Source: Lanius collurio (taxonomy: Eukaryota > Chordata > Aves > Passeriformes > Laniidae). From it: a DNA stretch of 64,000 nt. The translations under genes and the position numbers were made by a program. The stretch covers positions 36,133,322-36,197,321 of the forward strand of contig JACBWW010000004.1 in NCBI GenBank assembly GCA_020086605.1, in the 5' to 3' direction. Positions 1 through 12,765 of this stretch are shown one piece after another; within the stretch, counting starts at the first letter, position 1; the number at the start of each line of letters is the position of its first letter. Under the pieces are notes generated by a model. The model was not told where the DNA came from. It did not search any database and saw only the letters and a list, made by a program, of their open reading frames with translations.

Positions 1-1946
1 CTGCCCTGCAGACAGGATGCTGATGTGCATAAAGAGCATACATTGCTATGGTTGGGCTCTTGGGAAAATAAGCAGGCAGGTAAGGAGAGGGAGCCACACT
101 TCCCACTCATGCAGAGACTTTGCCAGAATCATGAATATTCCTCACCTCATCACAAAATCCTCTCTGCTGACCCCCTGTTAGAAGCAGAAGTCACAAGCAA
201 GGCACAAGTGAGAAGCAGAAGCCTTAGGTCTGCCATGCAATGCCTTGGCTGTATTTCAAAAGCCAGCATTTGATTTTATTGCTAAAGATACAAAGATAGG
301 TGGTTCCCACAGCATGAGGAGCATTTTGTTCTTTCCACTGATCAATAACCCACGACTGAGCAGAAGCCCCTCTTCTAAAAGCCTTTTTGGATCCCTGCTT
401 GCTAGAACCTGATATCTGAGGAGCTAAGCATTTTGTCTCCAGGGAACATTGCACAGAGGGAGAGCTGCTGGTTGTTAAACAACACATCCAGTTCACTGGA
501 ACACACAGAAAGGATTAACAGGCACCATTTGTCTCATGGATTTTTTTTTTTTTTTTGCTGTCTTCTTGTCCCAGCTAACTGCAAAAGAAACCTGACCTCA
601 GCTCAGATTTAGCCCCACAGAAAGCATGGAGGGCACAAAGTGGGACTCCAAGCAGGTTCAGTGGTGTGACCAAGGGCAAAACAGATCACAGAGGACACTT
701 TTGATGTGTATTGCCATGCTGCCCATCTGCACAGCAAGCCTCCCAGAGCCCAACCTGCCCTTCCTAGTTCTTCCATAGTCTGATGCTATCAGACATCACC
801 TTCTTTCACAGTGTCACCTTTGGTTTTCCTGGGATACAGAGCAGTACCTGGTTCCACAGCTTCTCACACACTCAGCATTGCTGTGCATCAATTGTCAGCA
901 AAGATGCCCACAGTGTCCAAGCTTTCACAGCACTCACCCCGCTTTTTCTTCTAATCTTACACTATTTTTCCTGCCACATTTAGCCTTCCTAAAGACAGAA
1001 TTGAGAAGACACTTCTTACACCTTCATATTGCCTCCAGCAAGAATCCTTCCTAAAATGCTAAAGTTTCTTGGAACAAATAGCACTTACCTCACCTGACTA
1101 TTCCAACCTTAAATATTTGAGCACCAAGGGTCAGAACCCAAAATTACCATAAGGTAACACTATTCTGATTTCATTTTGCAGGAGAGGAGCAGAGTGCTAC
1201 ATGAGTGATTATGCTAAGGACAATATATTTGAGGTTTCTGTTCCTTGTTCTCCATGTCAAAAACCTTAAATGCAACTACTCATGCCTCCAATTTTCCTCC
1301 AAGGAAATTTGCTCCTATTAAAAGCCTCCTGCACACAGAGTCTTGTCCTTGTTTTGCTGGTTATTCCTCTGCTCCAGCATGTACCTGAAGTATAAGAAGT
1401 CTGGGGTAAAACCTTGTCTCTGAGGCATTCTGTGACAGTGGCTCTGCAAGACAAGAGGAGCCAGCCCTAACCTCCTGCCTCAGCCTCCATGGGCTGATAG
1501 ATACATAACTGTGATAGAGCCGAGCCAGCAGGAGCCCAGCCCAGCAATCTGGACACTGTGCTTCAGCAAAACCCACCTGAATCCCTCAGTTTGTTACATG
1601 ATCACTTCAAACTCCTGGGGCAAGAGAAGACCCCAGAAATTTCTCCTCCAGCCCAGAGATATATGAAATCAAAGCTTTAGGTTAAGTCCTTGTGAGATTG
1701 CTGCTAAAACACAAGGAGCATGATCCAAGAGCAAGCACTTGTAATTTGAAGGAAATTTGTGCTCTTTTTATGGTTTCCAGTTTCAAGGAGCACAAGCACT
1801 TGCATTGTGTGTTCGTAAGTCCCTTCTCAGCCAGCCAAGGCTGATTTTAACTTGTCAGAAGTGCCTCTCAGTGCCACTGCCACGAATGGCAATCACCTTT
1901 CTGCTCTGGTTATCTCCTCACCACTAGCCAGCTAATATCCTATGCT
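1..1946. other. Intergenic, no gene recognised
   Basis: No open frame here resembles a known protein, and the short frames lack splice context. The only distinct item is a T16 run at 541-556. Syntenically this is the DNA beyond the 3' end of C11orf96, which in human is a long gene-poor interval before ACCSL/ACCS. Confidence 0.6.
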
Positions 1947-2165
1947 AATCACAGAATCAGCCAGGTTGGAAAAGCCCTTTGCATCATCAAATGCAACCTA
2001 CGACCTCACACCACTTCATCAGCTAGACCATGGCACTGAGTGCCACATCCAGTCTTTTCTTAAACACCTCCATGTACAATGACTCCACCACATCCCTGGG
2101 TAGCTCATTCCAGCGCCCAATCCCCCTTCTGTGAAGAACTTCCTTCTGATGTCCTTGCTCCTAAC
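1947..2165 (-). mobile_element. CR1 LINE 3' fragment
   Basis: Read on the plus strand, this is the reverse complement of a CR1 3' end. It opens AATCACAGAATCA, continues with GGTTGGAAAAGCCC, then CCATGTACAATGACTCCACC, a run like CATTCCAGCGCCC, and ends near AGAACTTCCTTCTGATGTCC. CR1 is the dominant avian LINE and is usually 5'-truncated, as here. It is well diverged from the youngest copies. Confidence 0.8.
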
Positions 2166-5130
2166 AAGAAGATATACATACAGCATTCAGATGCTGTGAA
2201 ACCAGAAGCTATCCCACCTCCAAAGCCCCAGTGGCATTTCAGTTTGAGGTCTATACACCGGCCATCCCTAAGAGCCATGCCCACTCCTGCGCTGTGGACA
2301 GTGCCAGAGGCCGCAGCTTCCTCCGCATGGACAGGTTTTCAGTGCCACGTGTGGTGCTGGCACTCAAGAGTGCGACACTTGTTGGAGCTTGCACATGGCT
2401 TTCTGCCTGCTGCACAGGGCACCTCTGATTGTACAGATTTACATATGGAAGCACATGGAAATGTGTGCACAGGGCATGCAGTAAGTGCACGCTTTTCTGG
2501 ACAGCACATGGAGCTGTGCGTATGGGTCGGGTAAATATTGACTCAACAGTTTTCTCTGCAGCTCAGTCTGGCCACAGCAGCCCCAGACTGCAAGGAGTCT
2601 TTGTCTTCAGCTGGCAGCTCTGGCTTTGGCAGGGGCCAGATGAATCCACTCCAGCAGCACAGACACCCCGCAGCAAAAGTGGGCTGGAGGCTGCTTCTCT
2701 CATGGAGCTGCTTGTGCAACTCATCTTCTGCTGCACACAAAAGACTGTCGTATTCTTTGGAAGACAAACCCTGTGCCATGAGGACACATTTTGCATTCAG
2801 CATACACATGTAGCACCAGGGTAAACAAAGCTGTGGGTTTGTGTTTGTGCACTCAAGCAGGAGTGCATGCGATGTGCTCGGTTTGTGTTCCAGCATCTGT
2901 AAGTGGTGGCTAAAACAAGAGGGCCTTGTGGTAGGCTGTAACCTATGTTTTTCAAAGTGTGGGTGTTTTGGTGTGTTTGCAGGTGGCTGGAGGATCTCCA
3001 AGGAGCTGTAACGCAGTGAGAGCAGCCGGGGCTGGCACTGTATTAATCACGCTAGAGGAGCTACACAAAGAGGTCAGAGCTCTTCCTGAGCTTTCATTGG
3101 GTTAAAGCATCCCCAAAGGCAGGCAGAGTGTAGATGTCTGCACAGGAAGACTTTAACCAGACCTGTGGCCTCATGGCTCATGAGCAAGCAGCATGCACCC
3201 CCAGGACAGGAGAGCATCTGTGCCTCTGCTGCAGGCTGCTCCATGTTCACACACAGCCTCCTGCAACACATCAGGTCCTCCTGCCTTTGGCTAGAGCAAG
3301 GGAGCCCTAAAGCTTTCCTACTACAGCAGCATTAAATAAAAAGTCTCGACAATGTTTTTTGAAGTGTGAAAGAGCGATTCAGTTTTACAGGAGTAATTGC
3401 TAAGGTTATCTCAGTCCACTGTCTCTGCTGATGTGTGGCAGCAGAGTTTCCTTCCAGCCCTCTGCCTTCACACCAGGCTCTCTCTGCTGGGCCAGAAATC
3501 AATGGTGGCTCTAAGAGTTAGAGGCAAGAGCAATTCCCCCCTGAAGATTTCTGTCTCTCAGGTGAAAGAAACAAAAGCAACATTTTGAAAATTTGACCTC
3601 GTCTGTCACTTGGACATTTCCAGCTACCCTTTTTCCCAGGTGACCCTCCCAAAAGGTCCACCTGCTTCCCCCTGTGCCAATACCCTTCCTGGCAGCACTG
3701 CCTCAGGAGGCTTGCAGGGCGAGGAATGGGATGCCCTCACCCACTGCAGCCAAGAGAAAGGCAGTGTCAGGACACAGAGCTGTGCCCCCCAGAAGACACT
3801 GCTGCACTACAGACACAATCAGATTTTTCCAGTTTTAATCAAAAGCAGGCATTTAAGCTGGGTAAAGAAAAATCAACAGAGCACAAAAAATATTCAAGTA
3901 ATTTCCTGACCAAAGGAAAAAAAAATAAACTCAGTAACATTTTGACAGGAAATATTTACTTATTAATATTTTTATTTAATTCTGTGTGCTGTGGCAGTCA
4001 GAGATGGGATGAGAGGTTTCCATAATGCATCAAGCATGACATAGAGGTTTTTTCAGGCGCACAAAAGGTGAAGCACGTGAAAGGCCTGATTCTGGCTGAG
4101 GCTGCATCATGGGAACTGTGAAATGAGGCTGGGGATGAGGCATCTCCCGTCATCCCTCTCCAGGGCACAGGAATCCGTGACCCAGTCTGCCTGTGTGATT
4201 CTCCCATCTCATTAGATGGAAACTGTTGGCCAAAGCATCTGTTGGCCAGGACACTGCTGTGAGAGCTGCTTTCAGATCAGTGCCACCAGCTAGCAGAGGG
4301 AGGTGGTAAAAATAACCCCTACTTGAGAACCCTGATGTACTTACAAGCTGCTAAGAAGGAGGCTGAGCCTGATGTGCTGTCCCACTCCAGCAGGCATCAG
4401 GCCGAGAAGAGATAGTGAAATGGAAAAAGTGAATCTGCTGGGGTACGGAGACAAGCAGTCTCTGCACTGTAAATCAGAGCTGCAAGCACGGGGAAGACAG
4501 GGGAGAAGCAGACAGGCAGTACCAACACTAAGCAGAGTTACAGCTTTCCTTGAAGTTTGTTCATTTTGGGATGATGGCAAAAAAGAGCAGAACACTGTGA
4601 AAGGGATGGGGCATATGGCTGTGGGAAGAGGTGCTCAGCTCTCCAGTTTCAGCACGGCTTTCTCAGGGTAGGTTATATTAAGCTAGGAGCATTAACCAGA
4701 GCTTTTACAAAACAAAATGTACTTGGGAAAAGCTGTGCTAAGCATGGTGAAAACCATATTTGTATTGTGAGGAACACACTGCTGAAAGAGGCAGCTTTCT
4801 GTGGGCTGGACAGCATAGACTCCTTTATCAACACCAAACTGGCATTTCACAGGGACACGATGGCAGGAGGTGTGACAAAATAGTCCCCAAAGGTCCTGAG
4901 TCTTGTCCTCCTTTCCACACGGCCCTGCCAACAGGCAGGGAATGAACCAGGGCAGCCAGGAAGGAGCTTGGCACACAGCTCCCAGCTGCAGTGCACCCAA
5001 CGAAGCCCAGAGGAGCCAGCTTGCTGCAGCCTGGCCTGGCGGGTTTTCCATACAGACCTTAGGTCCAGCACTGTCTTAAGAGGTTCACAAAGGACATGGC
5101 AGCATGTTGAAGGCTTCGGGTCACAGAAGC
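2166..5130. other. Intergenic, no gene recognised
   Basis: Several overlapping open frames of 80-150 codons lie between 2.1 and 3.0 kb on both strands. Their overlap in many frames and lack of recognisable domains or splice structure argue that they are chance frames in moderately GC-rich DNA. Confidence 0.55.
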
Positions 5131-5201
5131 CTGAGTTGGACTTTGTGATCCTGGTGCGTCCCTTCCAACTCAGCATATTCTATTATCCCATGGTTCTATA
5201 A
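5131..5201 (+). mobile_element. CR1 LINE 3' tail
   Basis: The stretch reads as the CR1 3' terminus: GAGTTGGACTTTGTGATCCT, then GTCCCTTCCAACTCAGC and a decayed ATTCTATGA-type octamer tail (ATATTCTATTATCCCATGG). It is 5'-truncated to about 70 bases. Confidence 0.75.
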
Positions 5202-7102
5202 GCCCTAAGGATGGGCAGGATCCAGAGGACTCCCAAGAGCCTGTGGATGGGCAAGGGAGCCCTGACACTTCCTTTTTTTAACAGCATCTGGTATATTTAA
5301 AATCTGAACAGTATTAAAAAAAACCCAAACAAACTTGAAGGTCCTGTCAGAGGAGTGCAAACAGCCTGCAAGAAAGCCAACAAGACCTCCCAGCTCCAGG
5401 GATTTCCATAGGGAATCCTGCTCCTGCCCATGGTTTGCCAGAGACCACTGCAAACACCAGCAGCCTTTCTTTTCGGCCTGCCTCCCACTCAGATGGTCCT
5501 GACTCTCTGAGACTGTAAATCTATTCTAAAATGCAAGGAAACCACAGACACAGGTTTGCTGGGGAAGCTGAGCAAGGAGGGGACTCGGAAAGCTCTGAGC
5601 AGAAGGGTCCAATAAGCTCAGCAACACAAGGACGTTCTCCAGATTTTCACTAGCCTAGTCAAGCCTAGCAGATAAGGAGCAGGAAATACGTCAAGCCAAG
5701 CTACAAAGATCAGCCAAGACCTTCACAAGTGTATGAGTTTGTTTGTGTAGGAAGCAGGGGCATCACACAGTGATAAGGGCTTTCAGCCCATGGTACATGA
5801 GCTAGGAACGTGCTTGACAAAAATAGGCACTGCACATTTGGTAACAGCAGGGAAAAGCATAATCCTGGCTTTTCACGTACAATCCCAGTCTACCTGTTAT
5901 TATTGTCTGGGCTCCAGCAGTGAACCCTGAGCCAAATTATGGGATGACTTATTCCTCACTCAGTATCATTCTATTTATTGAGTGGAGTCACTTAGTCATT
6001 GCAAAATTTGGCCCAATTCTTTTTATTTGGACATCTATTTTATTTTTGTAATCATGCCCCTGAAATGTTAACCCTGCTGCTTATGAAAATAACCATTTTC
6101 TCTAGCAGGACCAACATGGCATTTGGAAAAGAACCATATGCTAGCACTCAAATTCTGCTTTATTTAGATATGTTCTGGAGGTGGTGCTGATGCGCACTTG
6201 AAGATCAGTCTCCAAGTGCCTACACAGGAATTAAACACAGGATAGGAGATAAAGCTCATGTCCATAGGGACGCAGATATGGCAAGACAGGAAGATAAATC
6301 TTTGCTTTCCTCTCATAAATCTGAATTTCCAGTCACTGGAAAGCAGACAAACCTGTCAGCACAAACACACGCGAATGCATGCACTGGGCATGGCATCGCT
6401 GCAGAGCAGAGAGGGGCAGCACATGGACAGGCAGCCTCACACTTCAGCCCACCCATGACTGTGCCCTGCCAGCTGGGGAGTCAGTGCAACCGGCCTTGGG
6501 GGGCCTGGCTCCTAACAAAAATTTCCCCCCATTTTGGGTGTAACACATCATCTGTGCAGCAAACACCATGGCCTTGAACACTTCCCTCCATGGCAGGTAC
6601 CTAAAATGCTCTTGGAGGAACCATGCCAGCTCTAGCTCCCTGCTGGATGCCTGCAGCCGTGTGGGCAAGGGGCTGTTGCTCCACCACAGCCAGGAAGAAT
6701 TCCTCAGCCAAGAGTTTTCCACCACCACCAGGGGAGCACTGATAGGGCATCAGCACCCCTGGCCTGCCCCTGCTCTGCCCGGACAGATAGCTGTGGGTAC
6801 CACCCAGGACTGGCCAGGCAGGACTTTACCCAGAGAAGCAGGCAGCCAGCACAGCTGGGCAGCAATGCAAGGGTGTCCAGAAGCTGCTGCCGTTTGGATA
6901 AAAGTCCCTCATCCCAGCTGTAACTGTGGCCATGTGGCTGCAGGGAAGCACTAGTACATCACTCGGGAGTACCCACCTGGCTTTTGGATACCAGTGCTTT
7001 GGAGACTCTCTGTCCCCTATCCCCATTTGATCACTACTGGCTGTGCATAAACCTGTCTCATAGGAATCTGCCCAACTGCATTTTAAGTGGGCTGCTCCTT
7101 TT
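5202..7102. other. Intergenic, no gene recognised
   Basis: This is mixed-composition DNA with only short overlapping frames. I see no recognisable protein, RNA gene or repeat. Confidence 0.5.
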
Positions 7103-7302
7103 GGCATCCACAACATTCTTTGACAGTAAATTTTGGGATTCAGTTATTGATTGCACAAAAGATGTATTTCCTTTTGTCTGTCCTAAACCTGCTGTCCAAT
7201 AACTTATACACTGTTCCAGCTTTTGTATTGTCAGAAATAATTAAGAAGATCCTCATTGATCTTCAAAAACTATTCCTCCATCTGTCTCCTTTCTTCATAT
7301 TT
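7103..7302 (-). mobile_element. Probable ancient CR1-type LINE fragment
   Basis: On the plus strand the order of motifs (CATCCACAACATTCTTTGAC, GTATTTCCTTTTGTCTGTCC, TAAACCTGCTGTCCAATAAC, then a CTTGTATT-like stretch) follows the antisense of an old reptilian CR1 3' region. It is strongly diverged, so the family call rests on motif order only. Confidence 0.45.
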
Positions 7303-7487
7303 GTTTCGGTTTCTTTTTACTAAAAGGTCCTACTCTTAAATTTCTGTTCAACAGCAGGAAGCATAGATACTTTTGGGTTTTTTTCTTTATTAATTAATAG
7401 ACATAAAGAGAATATTCACAATACCACACCAATGCCATTTTAGATGGTTGCCAGCTCAGGATTTTTGCTTTGCTCGTGATTTCTTTC

Positions 7488-8071
7488 TATTGTGGTTTAA
7501 CCCCAGACAGATACCAAGCCCCATGTACTCACTCCCCATCAGCAGGTTTGGGGGGAGAATTGAAAGGCTAAAAGCTGGAAAATTCATGAGTTGAGATGAA
7601 GACAGTTTAATAGGGAAAGTAAAAGCCACACACACAAGCAAAGAAGAACAAGGACTTAATTCAACCTTTCCCATGGGCAAGCAGGTGTTCAGCCACCTCC
7701 AGGAGAGCAGGGCCTTATCAGATGTAGTTGTTACTTGGGAAGACAAACACCATCGCTCCAAACATCCCTCTCTTCCTCCTTCTTTTTCCCCTTTACATAC
7801 TGGGCATGATGCCATACGGTCTGGAGTATCCCTTTGGTCAGTTGGGGTCACCTGTCCTGGCTGTGTCTCCTCCCAACCTCCCAAGCACCCCAACTCCCTC
7901 ACCACTGTGGCAGCATGGAAAGTAGAAAAGGCCTTGGCTCTGTGTGAGCCCTGCTCAGCAATAACAAAAACATCTCTGTATTATCAACCTTGTGTTCAGC
8001 ACAGATCCAAAACACAGCCCCATACCAGACACTATGAAGAACGTTACCTCTACCCCAGCCAAAACCACACA
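7488..8071. mobile_element. Solo LTR of an endogenous retrovirus, 584 bp
   Basis: I recognise this as a passerine LTR of the type that starts TGTTGTGGTTTAACCCCAG and ends CCAGCCAAAACCAGCACA. Internal landmarks are GAAGACAAACACCATCGC, CCCTTTGGTCAGTTGGGGTC and AAGGCCTTGGCTCTGTGTGA. Here the first dinucleotide reads TA instead of TG. It is flanked by a 5-bp direct repeat CTTTC (7483-7487 and 8072-8076). No internal retroviral sequence or second LTR is present, so it is a solo LTR. It lies in the intergenic region left of C11orf96. Confidence 0.82.
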
Positions 8072-9570
8072 CTTTCCTAGTAATTGTCAGCATTCTTATC
8101 ACTTAATAGTTGCTGAGCAGCAAGCTGCCTTCAGACTAGCCACAACAACTCCAGCATTTCTTTTGCCATCAATTGCTCTTTTAGACTACTTTGTATTGAA
8201 TATATAGTCAAGTATGCCTAATTTACAGTGTTGCAGGGAACAGAGTTAGATTTTATGATATTGTCTTATTCTCCTTGGGTGTTCACTTTAGTCTCCACTC
8301 AGCCAGTGGTCCAAAGACTTTCTAGGGAGCTTCCCTCTTTCAATGTGTTTGCAAAAGTTTATAACAGAAAGTTCTAGCCTTTTACAAGCAATTCCTCACA
8401 GTCTTTTTTTAAGCATGTCTCTTTATGATTTCACATTTAACATCCCAGTATTTATGACCCTTTCTGTTTTCCCCCTTTGGACATGACTTATGCTTTTTGT
8501 AGATATCTTTTTACTTCTAATAATATTCTTTCATCTACTGTTTAACTATGCTAGCTATTTTTATTCTTTTTGAAAAGTCTTTCTGGTAGTTTATCCATTT
8601 ATCATGGACTCCTAATATCCAGAGCCTAGATATCCTCAAGCTTTTTTTACTCTTTGAGTTCTTTTAATTTTCATCCTTGAAGCTAAGACTGTAATGGGGA
8701 GGATGGGGGAAGGAAGTTTCACCCTACAGAGCTAAGAAATTTAAATGCTTGACTATCTCTATTGCAAAGTGCCTCTTCCTTGCATCTGTACATTCAAAAG
8801 CTCACTGCAGCTTGTAAGTGCTCGAACTTGTTGCTCCAAGAAGCCTATAAAAATCATACAAAAACATGCCCTTTTATAATATTTACTCAGTCTGTGTCAA
8901 GTTAAGAGAAACCACTTGTTACTGCTTTATTGGCTGCTTTTGTGCACTGCCGTTCTGTCAGAATAGCTTGTCCATTGCAGTGTCCCCTCTGGGTGCTCAG
9001 TTTTGGAACCTGGCCATATACAGAACCTACGGAGACAGGACATCTCTGCCTGTAAGGGCTCTGAGTTGTTTGCTGGCACTGTTTAGCTCAGCTTTTCCTT
9101 CACTGGTTGATCCGGTCAGCCGTCATGTCTCTTGATGTCTAACCGGTCAGTTTCTTTCCACTAAGCTCCTGAAGCAAACACATTTCAGCTCAGACATGTA
9201 GCTGCTCTCTTCCCTCAGATGTTTACAGGAAACCTTCCTTCCTCCCTGGTTCAGACTCATATTCATGCTGACAAAACAGGCCCTTTTCGAATGTAGAAAC
9301 GCCATGGGATCCCTGCCTAGCAGAAGAAGGAAGGCCACCAGTCTTGGGCTCCTGAGGAAGGGACACCTGAGAAGGTCACATGCAATCCCAGTAATATGTA
9401 AATACCATTCATCAACTTCTTCAGCCTGAAATCCAGCTCACCAGCAGTGGCAGAACACTGTTTACTCCCCAGTTCCTATAAACGTCTGCTGAGCAGCCAA
9501 AAGTGTGTTTGTGTCCCCAATGAGCAGGTGCTTCTGGACAGCCAGGGGCTGAACGCAGCCTCTGACAGGT
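8072..9570. other. Intergenic, no gene recognised
   Basis: The first part (about 8.25-8.7 kb) is unusually T-rich on the plus strand. No convincing coding frame, RNA or named repeat was seen. Confidence 0.5.
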
Positions 9571-9822
9571 GACATGGGAAATGGTTTTAAACTGAAAGAG
9601 GTCAGGTTTAGGTTGGATATTAGAAAGAAATTCTTTACTGTGAGAGTGGTGGGAGCCTGGAACTGGTTGTCCAAAGGAGTTGTGGATGACCCACCTCTGA
9701 AAGTGTTGAAGGCCAGGTTGGATGGGACAATCCAGTCTAGTGGAAGGTGTCCCTGCCCATGGCAGTGTGGTTGGAACTGAATGATCTTTAAGGTCCCTTC
9801 CAGACCAAGCCATTCTATGACT
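9571..9822 (+). mobile_element. CR1 LINE 3' end, about 250 bp
   Basis: This is a clear CR1 3' end in sense orientation: GGTTTTAAACTGAAAGAGG, GATATTAGAAAGAAATTCTT, GTTGTGGATGACCCACC, AGGCCAGGTTGGATGGGAC, GGTGTCCCTGCCCATGGCAG, ATGATCTTTAAGGTCCCTTC, ending at CCATTCTATGACTC. It is 5'-truncated and moderately diverged. Confidence 0.92.
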
Positions 9823-12478
9823 CAGGCCTGGAGGGGCTAGGACTCTGTGCCAGGCTCTCCAGCAAAGCAAAGCCTTCTTCCTTGGCACAGGTGATCTCAC
9901 CACACAGCTGGGATTTTACAAACCATGACATCACATTGCTGGGCATTTGTCCTCTGAATAAATCCACATCGTTGCCATTCACCAGCCAAACATATCTCCA
10001 ATGGCTGCAAACCAAAAGATCTCCATCTGCATGGATTAATGAACTAAGCCTCATAAATTCCCAGCTCTCCTACTTGGAAACCGAAGACCAGAGAGAAGCA
10101 GTTTGCTTGGCATCAGGCAGTGCATCACTAGCAAGGTCAGAACAGCCTTTCCTCCCTGACCCATCTCCCTTCATCTGCCCCTGAAAGCATAAGACCATAT
10201 TCTGTCCCTGAACAAGAAGTAAGCCCCAGGAGGCCCAGCTGTCAGCATCCTTGCTCCGAGACCTGGACACCCTGACATTGAAAGGTAAACAGAAATCTCT
10301 GCAATCCTGACACCTTCCCTGTTTTTCTGGCTTACTTGCTTCATCTGTATGGTAAAAATACACAGGGACATGGTATCCAGGAGTAAACACAGTCACAGAA
10401 TTCCTAAATAAACTCATAAAGTTTCCACTCACAGTGGATTTGTCATTTTGGTTTGATTTTCTGGGAAAAGGAGGAGTTGGTTGATAACTCCATAACTCCC
10501 ACATTTATTTTGGGAAAAAGAACCAAAAATGTCACAGAAAAAAAATGTCAATATGCTTCACAACTTGTAAAAGCAGGCAAAACTTAATTCTTCCGTTCAG
10601 TTCATTGGACCCCAAGGGTGCATAAACTATGGGGTGCTACTAATGGAGGTTGACTAAAAACAGGCTCTTGTTTGCTATCTTAGGCAGGCAGGCCACATCC
10701 AATTTTGCTCTGAGTTTGGGTATTTTTGTCTTCACTCCTCTCCTCAAGTGACAGAGCTGCGTCGTTCCAGGCTTCTGTGCTACTGCATCTTTCTGCCCCT
10801 TCAAAACCCAACTATCCAATCTGCCTCCAAAGCCCAGAGAACCTCAGAGCACACTTTCCCAGCCAATAAATGCCAGTGATTTACAGCTGAAATGCATCCA
10901 ACTTCTCTTAACAGCAAATGTTTAACAGTAAGCACGCATGATAACCTATGTTTCCAATGCTGCTTTCCTTCTGTTTGCTTTTACGTAAGGAACAGTGAAA
11001 AAACCATGTTAATCTTGCTGAATTTCCCCTGAAACATTTGAGCCATCAGATTGCAGACTCCCTCAGACATTAGAGGTTGTTGTGAAAAGAGCCTGAAATG
11101 TATCTTTAACCATCACGGTCAGGACCTCCAACTATTTCTCCAAGGGAAAACACTCACTTGCAAGAACCCAAGATTAGAAGTAACAAGCACATAAACATCC
11201 TTCACATGGTTTTGTATTAGCCAAGAGCTGTTTCACAAGCGAGCTGCGCAGCCTCCCTCTCTCTCTCTCCCTTCTCACCAGTCTCCTTCCCTCCTGCCCA
11301 AGAAAGGTAATTTTCTTCACAAGGAAGGAAAAAAACCCCAAAACCACTTGTACAACAGTGTTTTAAATCACACTAAGGAAGAAAACTTCCCTTTCACCAG
11401 TTCCCAATAAATAACTTCAACCTCTTCAAGGCAAGCATTTCTAAACAAAGAACCTTTGTTTAGGACAGAGTCATAAATGGCTGAGTTAGATCTTGTTTTA
11501 TTAGAAATCAGATCCAGGTGAACCTCAGCTTGGTTTCAAAAAAGTCTTCTGCAGTCTCACATTAGTATGGACTGACAGAGGAGACAAAGCAAAGCCCCCT
11601 CCCCTTTTGCTCCAGTTCCCCCAGCCTTTCACCATTGCTGCTGTTGGCTCCTGCTCCATGTGGGTGAAGGGAACAGATGTCCCAGCCAAGTACACATACA
11701 TCATTCACACTGCTTCCAAAACAAAAGGATGGGTAAAGTTGTGGAAGGTTGCGTGAAACCTCAGAGTATCCCAGGCACGATGGAGCAGGGAAGAAGTGTC
11801 TTGGACATTTCAAGCCAGAAACATGCTCAGCAACATCAGCAAATAGTATGAAAGCAACAAGGAGCAAATCCAGATTGACTCCAGAGTACAGCTGAACCAA
11901 AGCCAATCTGAAACCAGTGCAGCCAAAATTAGGACCTCTCCCAAAGCTATTTGTAACATACCATGACATTTGCTAACACAGGAGCAGCAAATGCATAATT
12001 ACCAAGTACCCGCATTTAATAGCCTTAAAACTGATGGTGTGGCACAAGAAACCATCACATTACTCTAATTTCACTGCTCTTGGTTTTGCAGGAAGTATTT
12101 CCTTCTCTCCTGCTACTAGTTAAGTAATTGCACTGTCAGTTAAATATCTGGAAGTGCTTTGTTGCACAGTCAAGGGTCGGGCTGCTCTGCTACTAGCAGC
12201 ACTCACTCCAGGCTACACAGAGCAGGCACAGGGACACACATACACACATATGTGGTAAGATACTGCTTGAGAATTAATTCATTCCCACAATTAATTAATT
12301 CTTCCAAACTCACTCACCTGACTTCAGGTGGCTACTGAAGGAGATCACATACAACTTATAAAGCCCTCAGGGCTAACCTGGTGTGTGGGATCTCAGCACT
12401 TCTGTACAATGAATCATTATGATTACACAGAAGCTTTAAAACTCCCTAAAATATGCATCACCTCTTTGGGCATCATGC
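9823..12478. other. Intergenic, no gene recognised
   Basis: There are short frames only. A CT-rich tract (CCCTCTCTCTCTCTCCC) lies near 11252-11272 and a short CA-rich microsatellite near 12231-12252. Confidence 0.5.
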
Positions 12479-12765
12479 CAGAACTCAAACATCTTCCTAT
12501 TTTTACATAATACCTACTTATCACCTCTTCTGTGTATTTTGCTTACTTATCTTATACTTACACATTTTACCTACTTTTACATGCTTATGCATAACCTGTA
12601 CAGTTCACTTACTTACACATAACTCACTACTTCTACATCTTACTCTGTTTTTACCTAACACAGTACATACACATTTTACTTCCTTATGCTTACTTAACAC
12701 AGTACTTCTACCTAACACAATACTTATATATTCCACTAACTTATCCATAATATAGCACATATACA
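12479..12765. repeat. Degenerate AC/T-rich tandem repeat
   Basis: The stretch is built from variants of ACTTACACATTTTACCT and CTTACCTAACACAGTAC words (for example TACTTACACATTTTACC, TTACTTACACATAACTC, TACATACACATTTTACTTCC, TACTTCTACCTAACACA) recurring every 15-35 bases. Almost no G occurs on the plus strand. It resembles a decayed minisatellite rather than coding DNA. Confidence 0.6.

Noticed and set aside
2079..3001. Cluster of overlapping 80-150-codon frames on both strands
   Set aside because: Partly CR1-derived at the left edge; mutually conflicting frames without domains or splice context.
9421..9903. 160-codon minus-strand frame
   Set aside because: It crosses the sense CR1 3' end at 9571-9822 in the antisense direction and is repeat-derived.
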